Shown: in pieces, positions 48,075 through 57,430 of the stretch
How positions within the stretch are numbered: the stretch's first letter is position 1
Layout of the letters: each line of letters begins with the position of its first letter
Origin: Streptococcus suis S735
GTDB taxonomy: Bacteria; Bacillota; Bacilli; Lactobacillales; Streptococcaceae
NCBI RefSeq assembly: GCF_000294495.1
Contig: NC_018526.1
Span: 930,001 to 994,000 of the forward strand
Length of the DNA: 64,000 nucleotides
Direction: 5' to 3'
The notes under the pieces: generated by a model
Databases searched by the model: none
What the model saw: the letters and a program-made list of their open reading frames with translations, nothing else
What the model was told of the DNA's origin: nothing
Position numbers and translations under genes: made by a program

Positions 48075-49183
48075 CACGCGCAGATTATTTGAACCAACTG
48101 GAACAAGCATTATTTCAACTTCATCCAAGTGCCAGACAGGAGGCTTTAGACTACTTCAATGAATATTTTGACGAAAAGGATAACGACGAGGAAGCTATTA
48201 TAGAGCTAGGAACACCTGATGAAGCAGCAAAGGAAATCATTGCCAATCTACCTGAAGATGCCCTAATCACCGAGCAAGACCAAGCAAGTCCACATTCATC
48301 TAAACCATTTGATTTCAACTTTGATTTTGATTTTCAATTTGACTGGGAGAATTTTTTCAACAATTTTAAACATTCAGCCTATCAAGCTAGGGAAAGAATT
48401 AAATTGACGGCGAAGATTGAAGAATTACCTGAGTTTTCAAATCTACAGATTTCGCTCGAAGATCAGGCTCTTAGCGTTCAAAGTTATAACGGAGAAGCTG
48501 TCTTATTGCACAATCCTGTTTCAGAAGATGGTAGCTACCAGGCTTTTGACTATCAACTGGTTCAGGATAGTTTGTACCTAACAAGCAAGCCTACCCCTAA
48601 TCACCTCTACTTCTCAAACAATCAAACCAGCTCTGCTATTCTCAAAATCCCTAAAAAACTACTGCCCCTTACTAGTCTCAATCTGAAAACGACAGATAGT
48701 AGTCTGACGATGGCGGCTGTGCAAGCGAGCGAACAGCTAGTCATCAATGCAAAAGATAGCAGTATCAGCATGACGAAAGTGAGCTGCCCAAGCTCTGCTC
48801 TACGGTTAGAAGACTCTACACTAACTATCTCAGATGGACAGATGAGCGAGTTAAAATTGGAAGCCAGCGATGCTGTTATCACTCTCTCAAGCATGAGCCT
48901 TTCAGATGCAAGGATAACATTAGAAGACTGTGTCTGGAAGTTGAAGGATTTTGTTATTGAAAAGAGCCTTAACTGCCAGGCTGAAGATTCTGTCTTAACC
49001 TATAAACCAAGTACGGACATCAGTTTAGACATCTGGGAGGAAGATTCTAGCCTTAAACTTCCAAAGGATAAGGCGTTTACAATGATGAAAGAGGGTGACA
49101 TCACTCATCTCAGCTACAAGCAAGAAAATAGCCCTGCTCAGCTAGTTATTCATTGTCAAGACTGCCAGCTTAGTGTGGGATAA
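48071..49183 (+). CDS. DUF1700-DUF4097 fusion protein
   Basis: 370 aa. Residues 1-65 form a DUF1700-like helical domain (ALDYFNEYFDEKDNDEEAII). Residues 75-100 are Phe/Asp-rich (FDFNFDFDFQFDWENFF). The rest is a repetitive beta-helix-like DUF4097 region (LTISDGQMSELKLEASDAVI). No membrane segment is seen, unlike the two next genes. This combination suggests a regulatory scaffold similar to those near PadR and LiaI-type systems; the function is unknown. Confidence 0.8.
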   Translation: MTRADYLNQLEQALFQLHPSARQEALDYFNEYFDEKDNDEEAIIELGTPDEAAKEIIANLPEDALITEQDQASPHSSKPFDFNFDFDFQFDWENFFNNFKHSAYQARERIKLTAKIEELPEFSNLQISLEDQALSVQSYNGEAVLLHNPVSEDGSYQAFDYQLVQDSLYLTSKPTPNHLYFSNNQTSSAILKIPKKLLPLTSLNLKTTDSSLTMAAVQASEQLVINAKDSSISMTKVSCPSSALRLEDSTLTISDGQMSELKLEASDAVITLSSMSLSDARITLEDCVWKLKDFVIEKSLNCQAEDSVLTYKPSTDISLDIWEEDSSLKLPKDKAFTMMKEGDITHLSYKQENSPAQLVIHCQDCQLSVG

Positions 49184-49194
49184 AGGAGGTTTCC

Positions 49195-49773
49195 ATGAAT
49201 CGCAAGGAATATTTACAGAAACTCGAAAAATATCTCAAAAACCTACCAAAAGAAGATTTTCAAGATACCTTGGACTATTTCAATGAATATTTTGACGAAA
49301 AGGAAAACGATGAGCAAGCTATTCAAGAGCTAGGCAGTCCAAAAGAAGCCGCCCATGAAATCCTAGCCAATCTCTATGATAAAGAGAAGACTGAGGATAA
49401 GCCAAATACCCGCAATATGGTCTGGCTGACCATCCTCTCTATCCTTGCCGCCCCAATCGGCGTCCCCCTAGCAATCACCTTGGTCGCCCTCTTCATCACC
49501 CTTCTCCTAATCATCTTTAGCCTCTTTCTGCTCCTTATCTCACTCTGGATTGTCCTCCTCAGTCTAGCAATCGCCCAGCTACTCCTCGCCTTTGACCTCT
49601 TCACACTATCATGGTCTACCTCCCTCCTCTTCACAGGCCTGGCCCTCATCTGCTTGGCCCTCACTCTATTGGGTAGTAAATTCACTCTAGACCTTGGAAG
49701 CAAAACCTTCTTGCTTGTTTTACATTGGATACAAAGAAAGATTCGCAAAGGAGGCTATTATGAAACAGCTTAA
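49195..49773 (+). CDS. DUF1700 family membrane protein
   Basis: 192 aa. The N-terminal 60 residues match the fusion protein (TLDYFNEYFDEKENDEQAIQ), followed by at least three strongly hydrophobic segments (residues 75-165). A basic tail ends it. AAAGGAGG precedes the start. The duplication of the N-terminal domain in adjacent genes is notable. Function unknown. Confidence 0.85.
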   Translation: MNRKEYLQKLEKYLKNLPKEDFQDTLDYFNEYFDEKENDEQAIQELGSPKEAAHEILANLYDKEKTEDKPNTRNMVWLTILSILAAPIGVPLAITLVALFITLLLIIFSLFLLLISLWIVLLSLAIAQLLLAFDLFTLSWSTSLLFTGLALICLALTLLGSKFTLDLGSKTFLLVLHWIQRKIRKGGYYETA

Positions 49774-50614
49774 ACCATTTACGAAAATCAGTCTGAGCCT
49801 GTTCACTCTTGGAACAATTCTCAGTCTCATTGGCTACCTGGCTGGCGGTTGGACAAATATGAAAACTGTTGCAGAAAACTATTTTCAGCCCCAAACGGCA
49901 AGCTTTACGGATATTCGTTCTATAGAGGTCAATGAAAAACTGTCCATTATGCCCTCGCCTGACAAACAATTTCACCTCCACTATTACCGAAATCAGCACA
50001 AAGGCATTGACCTCCTCAGCCACCAAGTTCAACATGGAAAATTAACCATTTCTAGTGCCTATCAAGGCATCGTTACTTATGATGGTTTACTCGAACCTAT
50101 CTTAAATCTTGTCAATGACCAGAATGTTGCCTACTACCAACCTGTCTTACAGGTCCCTAAAAATAGCACAATCGAAACACTCTCAGGGAGCATTCAAGGA
50201 GATGTCTATCTGGATAAAGTGACTATTCAAGATTTCCAACTCTTTGTTGAAAATGGTGACATGTTGATTGAAAACAGTCAACTCAGCTTTGCTCATTTGT
50301 CACACCTCAATGGAGAAGTAGCAATCAATCATTCCACATTAATAAGTCCGAAAGACATTTCCGATACTGTCGGCAGTAGCTTAACGATTGAGGATGGGGA
50401 TTTTAAAGCTGAAAACCTAAAACTAGAAGGAAGACATAGTATCAGTAATTACGGTGGTTCAATCGACATTTCTCTTCATTCCAAAACAAAAACTGACATC
50501 CATATAGATGCCAGTCAAAATAATCTGGGAATTGACCTTCCAACCTATTCCAATCCCCAATCCACTAATTACCTCAACATCTCTACACTAGATGGTGAAT
50601 TGAGCATTCGGTAA
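49760..50614 (+). CDS. DUF4097 family membrane-anchored protein
   Basis: 284 aa from ATG 49760 with an AAAGGAGG box; it overlaps the previous gene by 14 bp, and an in-frame start at 49694 is less likely. One N-terminal membrane segment (about residues 11-30) precedes a beta-helix-like domain (STIETLSGSIQGDVYLDKVT, NGDMLIENSQLSFAHLSHLN) that would lie outside the membrane. Adhesin-like DUF4097 proteins are linked to envelope sensing; the role is not established. Confidence 0.8.
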   Translation: MKQLKPFTKISLSLFTLGTILSLIGYLAGGWTNMKTVAENYFQPQTASFTDIRSIEVNEKLSIMPSPDKQFHLHYYRNQHKGIDLLSHQVQHGKLTISSAYQGIVTYDGLLEPILNLVNDQNVAYYQPVLQVPKNSTIETLSGSIQGDVYLDKVTIQDFQLFVENGDMLIENSQLSFAHLSHLNGEVAINHSTLISPKDISDTVGSSLTIEDGDFKAENLKLEGRHSISNYGGSIDISLHSKTKTDIHIDASQNNLGIDLPTYSNPQSTNYLNISTLDGELSIR

Positions 50615-50617
50615 TCG

Positions 50618-50649
50618 CTAAAAAGCCCTCCTCACGGAAGGCTTTTCTA
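50618..50649 (+). terminator. Terminator of the padR operon
   Basis: AAAAGCC..GGCTTTT stem followed by TCTATTT, just after the last stop. It can also serve the convergent DUF1304 gene. Confidence 0.7.
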
Positions 50650-50650
50650 T

Positions 50651-51010
50651 TTATTTAAACAACAAAATAGAGATCAATGCCAAGATAGCTGGTCCACCTT
50701 GGGTTAAGATAATTTTTGGACTTGCTGTAATAGCACCATAAGCTGCTGCAGCAATAACACATAGAACAAAAATGCTTGTAATTTCTAAATTACCAGTAAA
50801 AATACCGTAGAACAAGAAGACCGCCAACAAGCCATTATAAATTCCTTGATTCTTGAACAATGCAGTCACAGACTTACGTTGTAATTCTTCCTTCTCCATA
50901 TTGAATACGCGACTAGTAGAGTCTGAATGGGTCGCAAAGGTTTCCAAATACATGATATATAGGTGCTCAATAGCTACGATACTAGCTAGAATAGTGGTAA
51001 AAATAGACAT
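50651..51010 (-). CDS. DUF1304 family membrane protein
   Basis: 119 aa with four hydrophobic segments; the family motif region is LASIVAIEHLYIMYLETFAT and ALFKNQGIYNGLLAVFLFYG. ATG 51010 is chosen (MSIFTTILAS, GGAG box upstream); earlier in-frame codons overlap marR. Function unknown, often next to MarR genes as here. Confidence 0.87.
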   Translation of the reverse strand: MSIFTTILASIVAIEHLYIMYLETFATHSDSTSRVFNMEKEELQRKSVTALFKNQGIYNGLLAVFLFYGIFTGNLEITSIFVLCVIAAAAYGAITASPKIILTQGGPAILALISILLFK

Positions 51011-51029
51011 AATGTCTCCTCTCAAAAAA

Positions 51030-51458
<429 letters not shown>

Positions 51459-51468
51459 CTACCTCTTT

Positions 51469-51503
51469 TGATTGATTAATCAATCATTGATGAGTCAATT
51501 ATA
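51469..51503 (-). promoter_or_regulatory. marR promoter with 18 bp palindromic operator
   Basis: TGATTGATTAATCAATCA (51469-51486) is a perfect palindrome, just downstream of TATAAT (51498-51503, minus strand). A TTGAAA lies 16 bp before the -10. The position fits a repressor site. Confidence 0.7.
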
Positions 51504-51616
51504 CTACAATCCGAACAATTTTCAACTATTTTGCCTATCTATTAAAAAAATATGTTGCCTACACCTATATTTTGTTATAATTAAGGAAATAACTAGCAGA
51601 GGGATGGGACTTACTT

Positions 51617-52375
51617 ATGGAAAACACTCCTAGACTAAACTTGGTCATAGACGTGCTCATGCTCGCTGGTGCCATTTTGGCACAAAGCGGTGCAGAAATT
51701 CACCGAGTTGAAGATACCATGATTCGGATTGCACATTCACAAGGAATTGAACAGGCCAATGTCCTTGCCATCCCTGCTGCTATCTTTTTCTCCATCGACC
51801 ATACGAATATTTCGCGTATGAAACGCATTGTCAATTCAAATTACGACATGCAGAAAGTTTGTGACGTCAACCAAATCTCCCGTTCCCTAGCCAATGAAGA
51901 AATCAGCCTAGAAGAAGCATGGAGCCAATTAAATGCAATCAAACAACAAAAGCCACCTTATAACAATATCCAAATAACCTTAGCTGCCGTAGTAGCCGCA
52001 CCATTTTTTACCATCATGTTCGGAGGTTCTCTTTTAGATGCAGCAGGTGCTGTCCTCGCAACAGCTTTAGCTTTCCCTATCTCCCTAATTGTCGAGCGCT
52101 ATATTGGAATTGATTTTGTCACCACCTTCGTTGGCGCCTTTGTCTTCTCACTCACCTCTTATTTATTAAGCGCAACCACTACTCTCCCCATTAATCCTAA
52201 CCTGATTAATGCAGGGGCAGTCATGCCTTTTGTACCAGGGATTGCTTTTACAAATGCCGTAAGAGACCTCATGACCAATCATATCAATACAGGGATGACC
52301 AAATTTTTCCAAACTGCGCTTATTATCTTATCGCTCGGTGCAGGTACAACTGTGGCCTTTATGCTTGTGAGGTAA
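51617..52375 (+). CDS. Threonine/serine exporter N-terminal subunit (ThrE/YjjP-like)
   Basis: 252 aa. The N-terminal soluble part carries AQSGAEIHRVEDTMIRIAHS, typical of DUF1212/ThrE; four or five membrane segments follow. In other bacteria ThrE exports threonine and serine or YjjPB exports succinate; the substrate here is unknown. An extended -10 (TGTTATAAT near 51575-51583) lies upstream. It is followed 3 bp later by its partner. Confidence 0.87.
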   Translation: MENTPRLNLVIDVLMLAGAILAQSGAEIHRVEDTMIRIAHSQGIEQANVLAIPAAIFFSIDHTNISRMKRIVNSNYDMQKVCDVNQISRSLANEEISLEEAWSQLNAIKQQKPPYNNIQITLAAVVAAPFFTIMFGGSLLDAAGAVLATALAFPISLIVERYIGIDFVTTFVGAFVFSLTSYLLSATTTLPINPNLINAGAVMPFVPGIAFTNAVRDLMTNHINTGMTKFFQTALIILSLGAGTTVAFMLVR

Positions 52376-52378
52376 TCT

Positions 52379-52831
52379 ATGACACCAGTTCACTTCTTAT
52401 TACAGGCACTCGCCTCTTATATCGCTATCGCAGCCTTCTTAATTGTTCTCAATGTTCAAAGAAAAATGCTGGTCCCTGGTGGACTCCTAGGCATGCTTGT
52501 TTGGCTCATCTATCTTTCATTATTAGGACCAACTAATGTACTGATTGCTACCTTTTTCGCAGCAATTATCGGATCCTGTGTCAGTCAAATCATGAGTATT
52601 TGGTTAAAAACACCCTCCGTCATCTTTTCATTGGCTATACTTGCACCACTTGTTCCAGGCTATCGAGCCTACATGACCACGACTTATTTCGTTTCTGGGG
52701 ACCACGCTCAAGCCCTAACCAATATCACTACCGTCTTAACTTTAGCCTTAGTCATTCCCATCGGTATGGCCAGCGGAACAATATTATTACACCTTTATAA
52801 GGTTCTTCGAACAGGCAAAAAAGCAGCCTAA
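52379..52831 (+). CDS. Threonine/serine exporter C-terminal subunit (YjjB-like, DUF3815)
   Basis: 150 aa with four hydrophobic segments; characteristic LAILAPLVPGYRAYM and MLVPGGLLGMLVWLIY stretches. It is the split partner of the preceding gene and forms one transporter with it. Confidence 0.87.
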   Translation: MTPVHFLLQALASYIAIAAFLIVLNVQRKMLVPGGLLGMLVWLIYLSLLGPTNVLIATFFAAIIGSCVSQIMSIWLKTPSVIFSLAILAPLVPGYRAYMTTTYFVSGDHAQALTNITTVLTLALVIPIGMASGTILLHLYKVLRTGKKAA

Positions 52832-52857
52832 CCCCTTGAAAATAAGGGGCCTTTTTG
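52832..52857 (+). terminator. Terminator after the exporter genes
   Basis: CCCCTT-gaaaat-AAGGGG followed by CCTTTTTG immediately after the stop. Confidence 0.85.
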
Positions 52858-52887
52858 TTAAAATGAAAACTTATCAAAGGAGATGCT

Positions 52888-54126
52888 ATGAACCAAAACG
52901 TAACCAATCTAAAACTTGCTGAACGTGGTGCCTTGCTATCTATCGGTGCCTATATTGTCTTATCAGGTATCAAACTCGTTGCAGGACAGCTCTTTCATTC
53001 GGATGCCTTACGAGCAGATGCCTTCAATAATATTTCTGATATTATCGGTAATATCGCTGTACTTGTTGGACTAAAAATGGCACAGAAACCAGCTGATACC
53101 GATCATAAATTTGGACACTGGAAAATGGAAGACTTGGCAAGCTTGATTACATCCTTCATCATGTTTGTCGTTGGTTTCCAAGTACTCTATGATACCCTCC
53201 AAAAACTAATCAGCAATTCTTCTATCGAAGTAGACATTATGGGGGCCATTGTCGGAATTTTTTCTGCACTAGTTATGTTAGCTGTTTATTTATATAATAA
53301 CCGCTTGGCAAAAAAAGTACGTTCCAAGGCCTTAGAAGCAGCTGCCAAGGATAATCTATCCGATGCAGTCACTTCCATAGGAACTTCTATCGCGATCTTT
53401 GCTGCGGCTTTCAACTTCCCTATTGTCGATAAAATTGCAGCCATCATCATTACCTTCTTTATCCTAAAAACAGCCTACGATATTTTTATGGAAAGCTTCT
53501 TTACCCTATCTGATGGATTTGATGAAAACTTATTGAAAAAGTACGAGGAAGATATTCTCAAACTCCCAAAAATCGTTTCTGTCAAATCACAACGTGGTCG
53601 GACTTATGGAGCCAATATCTACCTTGATGTTGTTTTAGAAATGAATCCAGACTTATCCGTTTATGAAAGTCATGAAGTGACTGAGCAGGTTGAGCAACTC
53701 CTAACACTCAAACATGGAGTTTTTGATGTGGATATTCACGTAGAACCATCTGAAATTCCACACGATGAGATGTATGAGCATGTGTACGACAAACTCTTCC
53801 GTTTTGAAACAGAGATACAAGCACATGCTAATGGGTATGAAGAATTGATTGACGACCAGTATCTCTTAATTGATGCCAAAGGCCGCTATCGAAATAAAAC
53901 TCAGATGCTTGCCGACCACCCCATCCAAACCACGTATTTATCCAATTACCAAATGACCTCCATTAGCCAAAAATCAAAATTAGTTACGTTTGAAATTGGT
54001 GATTATGTTCATACGTCACTTTGGCGCCGTCATGAAAATTGGACTGTTATTTTCCACCAGATTTCAAAGAAACAAGCCTCTCAGATCGAAGCTACTGAAA
54101 AAAGCTCTGATTTGCATAATCCATAA
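52888..54126 (+). CDS. mntE: Manganese efflux CDF transporter MntE
   Basis: 412 aa cation diffusion facilitator. About six membrane segments; the metal-site motif DAFNNISDIIGNIAV in helix 2 (Asn where zinc CDFs have His) and DNLSDAVTSIGTS in helix 5 are those of Mn-type CDFs. The KFGHWKMEDLASLITS loop and a long C-terminal cytoplasmic domain match pneumococcal MntE. It protects against manganese excess. The start has AAAGGAG. Confidence 0.9.
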   Translation: MNQNVTNLKLAERGALLSIGAYIVLSGIKLVAGQLFHSDALRADAFNNISDIIGNIAVLVGLKMAQKPADTDHKFGHWKMEDLASLITSFIMFVVGFQVLYDTLQKLISNSSIEVDIMGAIVGIFSALVMLAVYLYNNRLAKKVRSKALEAAAKDNLSDAVTSIGTSIAIFAAAFNFPIVDKIAAIIITFFILKTAYDIFMESFFTLSDGFDENLLKKYEEDILKLPKIVSVKSQRGRTYGANIYLDVVLEMNPDLSVYESHEVTEQVEQLLTLKHGVFDVDIHVEPSEIPHDEMYEHVYDKLFRFETEIQAHANGYEELIDDQYLLIDAKGRYRNKTQMLADHPIQTTYLSNYQMTSISQKSKLVTFEIGDYVHTSLWRRHENWTVIFHQISKKQASQIEATEKSSDLHNP

Positions 54127-54175
54127 TAAAAAATAGGAATTTTCCCTGAATTATAGGGAGAATTCCTATTTTTTA
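54127..54175 (+). terminator. Strong terminator after mntE
   Basis: AAAAAATAGGAATTtTCCCT and AGGGAgAATTCCTATTTTTT pair around a short loop, giving about 19 bp of stem with a mismatch. Confidence 0.92.
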
Positions 54176-54219
54176 ACCTTCCTTTTAAGCTATTATCAGT
54201 CTTTTATACTCAATTTGTA

Positions 54220-54265
54220 GTTATTTAGTTTTTGTTTAGTATATGATAAAAGCTAAATAACTATA
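54220..54265. repeat. Inverted repeat of unknown role
   Basis: TAGTTATTTAG (54220-54230) and CTAAATAACTA (54255-54265) are perfect inverted copies 24 bases apart, in a 280 bp gene-free stretch. It may be a tiny MITE-like remnant or an operator; no match to the IS630 ends beyond the first bases. Confidence 0.4.
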
Positions 54266-54319
54266 GAAGATTAGAGCTTACTGTTTTGGGATTTCATTGA
54301 TTATTATATTATAAAGAAA

Positions 54320-54357
54320 AAGCCTCTACCCGAATAAATATTTGAGTAGAGGTTTTA
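54320..54357. terminator. Terminator for the GntP-type gene
   Basis: CCTCTAC and GTAGAGG arms; on the minus strand it is followed by CTTTTTCTTT, about 50 bases after that gene's stop. Confidence 0.75.
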
Positions 54358-54408
54358 ACTGAATGATATTGCCCATTGGCAGGGCTTTTATTTGTTTGTT
54401 AATCAATC

Positions 54409-55719
54409 CTAATATAGCAAAGGTGCCAACAGTAAAATCACAAATAATGCTAACAAATGCCCAACTGTCACTAGGATAAACGAATACTTGAGGCCACGTT
54501 TCATACTTAATTTCGAAAGATTGTGGAAGGTAATCATCACACCAGACTGAGGCATAACTGTCAAAATAGCCGATGCAACTACTACTACACGATGCAGCAA
54601 CTCCGGATTAATCCCCATTTCCAAATAGGAAGGAAGGAAATTACTTGAAGCAATACCTATCGCACCAGAAGATGAACCGATAATACCACTAATCAATGCT
54701 GTCGAAACAGATAAACTGATTAGAGGTGATCCTGGTATTTGTTGAATCCATTCTTGAATGACTGCAAAACCTGCTGACAAAGTTAACACAGTCCCAAAGG
54801 CTACTGTACTAGAAGTTGCAAAAGCAGGCACTATAGATGCCGTTGTCGCAGCATTCAAAATTTCTTTTTGATTTGGCAGATATGGATAAAAAATCAAGGC
54901 TGATAGAAGGATAGAGACCAACAATCCGATTGCCAGGACATTCGGAGTTTTACTCATTAGGAAAATCGTCCCAATAAGACTGAATAGAGGCAAGACTGAT
55001 AAAAATAGATTTGGTGTCTTATCAGCTACCACTACTGCAGTTTCATCCTCTTCTTCCGTATACGTCTCTCCATTTGCTAGACTTTTCTTGAGGCAGTAGG
55101 CCATGTAGAGCAAGCCAAATACTAATAGTGTCAAGCTGGCTGCCAAACTGATAATGGGTGCCGCGGTCAAGCTAGTTCCCAAAACTTTTGTCGGAATGAC
55201 ATTCTGGATGGAAGGTGCCCCAGGAAGAGTTGTCATCGTATAGGTACCTGCTCCCAAAAAGACAGGAATCGGAAAAAGTGCCCAGTTGATATTCAACTCT
55301 TTAAAGAGGGGGCGTGAAAGGGGAAGCAAGGTAAAAATAACTACAAAAATACTCACACCACCATAGGTCAGAATGGAAGCAATCAAAGTGATAGCTAACA
55401 AGCCCTTATAGGGACTATCCTTTCCCATTACCTTCAAAATGCTATTGGCGATCGTCTGCGTAGCTCCACTTGCCTCCATATAACGTGCCAAGATAGACCC
55501 CAACATAAAGATGGCAAAATTATTAATCAAAAAACCTGCTAAGCCCGCCATATAAGACTGCTCTTTGCCCAACATAACTTCCAAAACATTCATCTGATTG
55601 GTCAGAATGATGATTAAACTAGCGAGTGGTGCAGCAATGATAACATGTAAATTTTTTGATGTCCAATAAATAATGGCTACAATAGCCAATAAAACTCCTA
55701 AAGTTGCTAAAATTGTCAT
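54409..55719 (-). CDS. GntP-type gluconate/organic acid permease
   Basis: 436 aa with about twelve hydrophobic segments. GntP-family features are FAIFMLGSILARYMEASGAT and TLPGAPSIQNVIPT; also GIIGSSSGAIGIASSNFLP near the C-terminus. Substrates of relatives are gluconate, hydroxybutyrate or other acids; no catabolic gene is next to it. Monocistronic. Confidence 0.78.
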   Translation of the reverse strand: MTILATLGVLLAIVAIIYWTSKNLHVIIAAPLASLIIILTNQMNVLEVMLGKEQSYMAGLAGFLINNFAIFMLGSILARYMEASGATQTIANSILKVMGKDSPYKGLLAITLIASILTYGGVSIFVVIFTLLPLSRPLFKELNINWALFPIPVFLGAGTYTMTTLPGAPSIQNVIPTKVLGTSLTAAPIISLAASLTLLVFGLLYMAYCLKKSLANGETYTEEEDETAVVVADKTPNLFLSVLPLFSLIGTIFLMSKTPNVLAIGLLVSILLSALIFYPYLPNQKEILNAATTASIVPAFATSSTVAFGTVLTLSAGFAVIQEWIQQIPGSPLISLSVSTALISGIIGSSSGAIGIASSNFLPSYLEMGINPELLHRVVVVASAILTVMPQSGVMITFHNLSKLSMKRGLKYSFILVTVGHLLALFVILLLAPLLY

Positions 55720-55769
55720 AAAACTCCTTTATCTATTCTATCCTCTAATAAACCTAGTATCAGAGGCAA

Positions 55770-56258
55770 CTATTTGAAAATTTTTATATCTTTTTGTTCC
55801 CCTAGTTCTGCAAGCAAGTCCGATACCACTTTTTTCAAAATTGGGTGACAGTAATCAGAAGCAATCTCAGCAAGAGGTTTGAGAACAAATGCTCTTTCAT
55901 GGGCGTAGGGATGGGGAACAATCAGATTCTCTTCTTGAATCTTCTCCTCATCCCAAAAAATAATATCCAAATCAATGGTCCGTTGTCCCCATTTTTCAAT
56001 CCGTACTCGGTCCAACTCTTGTTCGATGTTCTGGAAAACGCTTAGAAAATCCTGAGCAGACAAATCAGTATACACTTGACAGGCTAGATTGAGGAAATCA
56101 GCCTGGTCGGTCTTGCCCCAAGCTGGAGTTTCATAAATGTTGGAAACTAAGCCAAGCTGGCAACCTGGATGACTGGCTAATTTGTCTAGGGCTGCCTGTA
56201 AATAGGCTTGTCGATTGCCCATATTCCCTCCGATACTGAGATAGGCTAGATGCTTCAT
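55770..56258 (-). CDS. folK: 2-amino-4-hydroxy-6-hydroxymethyldihydropteridine pyrophosphokinase
   Basis: 162 aa folate enzyme transferring pyrophosphate from ATP to hydroxymethyldihydropterin. Motifs are LSIGGNMGNRQAYLQAAL and EKWGQRTIDLDIIFWDEE, and HPYAHERAFVLKPLAEI. It overlaps the folB stop by 4 bp and is last in folE-folP-folB-folK. Confidence 0.95.
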   Translation of the reverse strand: MKHLAYLSIGGNMGNRQAYLQAALDKLASHPGCQLGLVSNIYETPAWGKTDQADFLNLACQVYTDLSAQDFLSVFQNIEQELDRVRIEKWGQRTIDLDIIFWDEEKIQEENLIVPHPYAHERAFVLKPLAEIASDYCHPILKKVVSDLLAELGEQKDIKIFK

Positions 56259-56617
56259 GGTCGTTCACGCTCCAATTCAATTCCGACAGAATCATAGTGT
56301 CCAGCAATGGGCGGATTTTCCTTGTAAATGGCCAAGCGAATCTTCTCCACCTTTGGAAATTGATCAAAAATCTCCTGACAGATGACACCTGCCACCTTTT
56401 CAATGAGAATATAGGGCTTGCCTTCCACAACTGCTTTAATGGTTTCAAAGACCATACCATAGTGAACTGTGTCTTCTAAATTGTCAGTTTGTGAAGCTGC
56501 TGTCAGGTCAACAAACAAATCACAGTCAACTGTGAAAATTTGACCAAGAACTTGTTCTTCTTTGAAGGCACCATGGTAGCCGTAAAAGCGACATTTATTG
56601 AGAGAAATCTTATCCAT
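56255..56617 (-). CDS. folB: Dihydroneopterin aldolase
   Basis: 120 aa. The family pattern RFYGYHGAFKEEQVLGQIFT and the catalytic lysine region (ILIEKVAGVICQEIF) are visible. It produces hydroxymethyldihydropterin, the folK substrate. It overlaps folP by 8 bp. Confidence 0.95.
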   Translation of the reverse strand: MDKISLNKCRFYGYHGAFKEEQVLGQIFTVDCDLFVDLTAASQTDNLEDTVHYGMVFETIKAVVEGKPYILIEKVAGVICQEIFDQFPKVEKIRLAIYKENPPIAGHYDSVGIELERERP

Positions 56618-57422
56618 GTTGACCTCCAGAAGTCAATTGGTCCCAAACCTTAACGATATCACGGTTGGCAGCGACATTGTGAACACGGACCATTTTACAG
56701 CCTTTTTGGACTGCCCAGGCAGACAAGGCTGCCGTTGCTTGATCGCGGTCAGTCGGTAAACTATTGCCCCCAAGCAGATAATCCACCACGCGCTTACGAG
56801 ATATTCCAAATAGAACGGGATAACCAAGGGCAGTAATCTGTTCCAAACCTTGTAAGAGATCAAGGTTATGTTGGACATTCTTTGAAAAGCCAAATCCTGG
56901 ATCCAACCAAATCTGGTCTGCGGAAACACCAGCATCAAGTGCTGCTTGGGCACGCTCAGCTAGAAAGTTTTTGACCTCTCCAACAACATCCGCATAGCTT
57001 TCGTCTTTCTGGTTGTGCATGAGAATAATTGGTACCTTGTACTCCGCAGCCAGGGCCAACATATCTCCATCATAAAGTCCTGCCCAGACATCATTTAAAA
57101 TATCTGCGCCTGCTTCCAAGGCTGCACGTGCAGTTCCTGTTTTATAGGTATCGACGCTGACAAGACAGTCATAGTTTTCTTTGATAGCGCGGATAATCGG
57201 AACCACGCGAGCAATCTCGTCTTCTTCAGACACAAATGTTGCACCTGGCCGAGTGGACTCACCACCAACATCAATGACGGTAGCACCCTCAGCCAACAAC
57301 TTTTCTACTTGTACCAAGGCAGACTCCACCTCATTATAGTGACCACCATCTGAAAATGAATCTGGCGTCACATTGAGAATCCCCATAATGGTTACTTGAT
57401 TCGCTAACTGTTCGATTGACAT
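56610..57422 (-). CDS. folP: Dihydropteroate synthase
   Basis: 270 aa TIM-barrel enzyme joining the pterin to p-aminobenzoate, the sulfonamide target. Motifs are MGILNVTPDSFSDGGHYN and VIDVGGESTRPGA, with GISRKRVVDYLLG near the end. No obvious insertion is seen after the Ser-Arg-Lys region or in the first loops, so no clear resistance-type duplication. It follows folE by 8 bp. Confidence 0.96.
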   Translation of the reverse strand: MSIEQLANQVTIMGILNVTPDSFSDGGHYNEVESALVQVEKLLAEGATVIDVGGESTRPGATFVSEEDEIARVVPIIRAIKENYDCLVSVDTYKTGTARAALEAGADILNDVWAGLYDGDMLALAAEYKVPIILMHNQKDESYADVVGEVKNFLAERAQAALDAGVSADQIWLDPGFGFSKNVQHNLDLLQGLEQITALGYPVLFGISRKRVVDYLLGGNSLPTDRDQATAALSAWAVQKGCKMVRVHNVAANRDIVKVWDQLTSGGQHG

Positions 57423-57430
57423 AGAACCTC

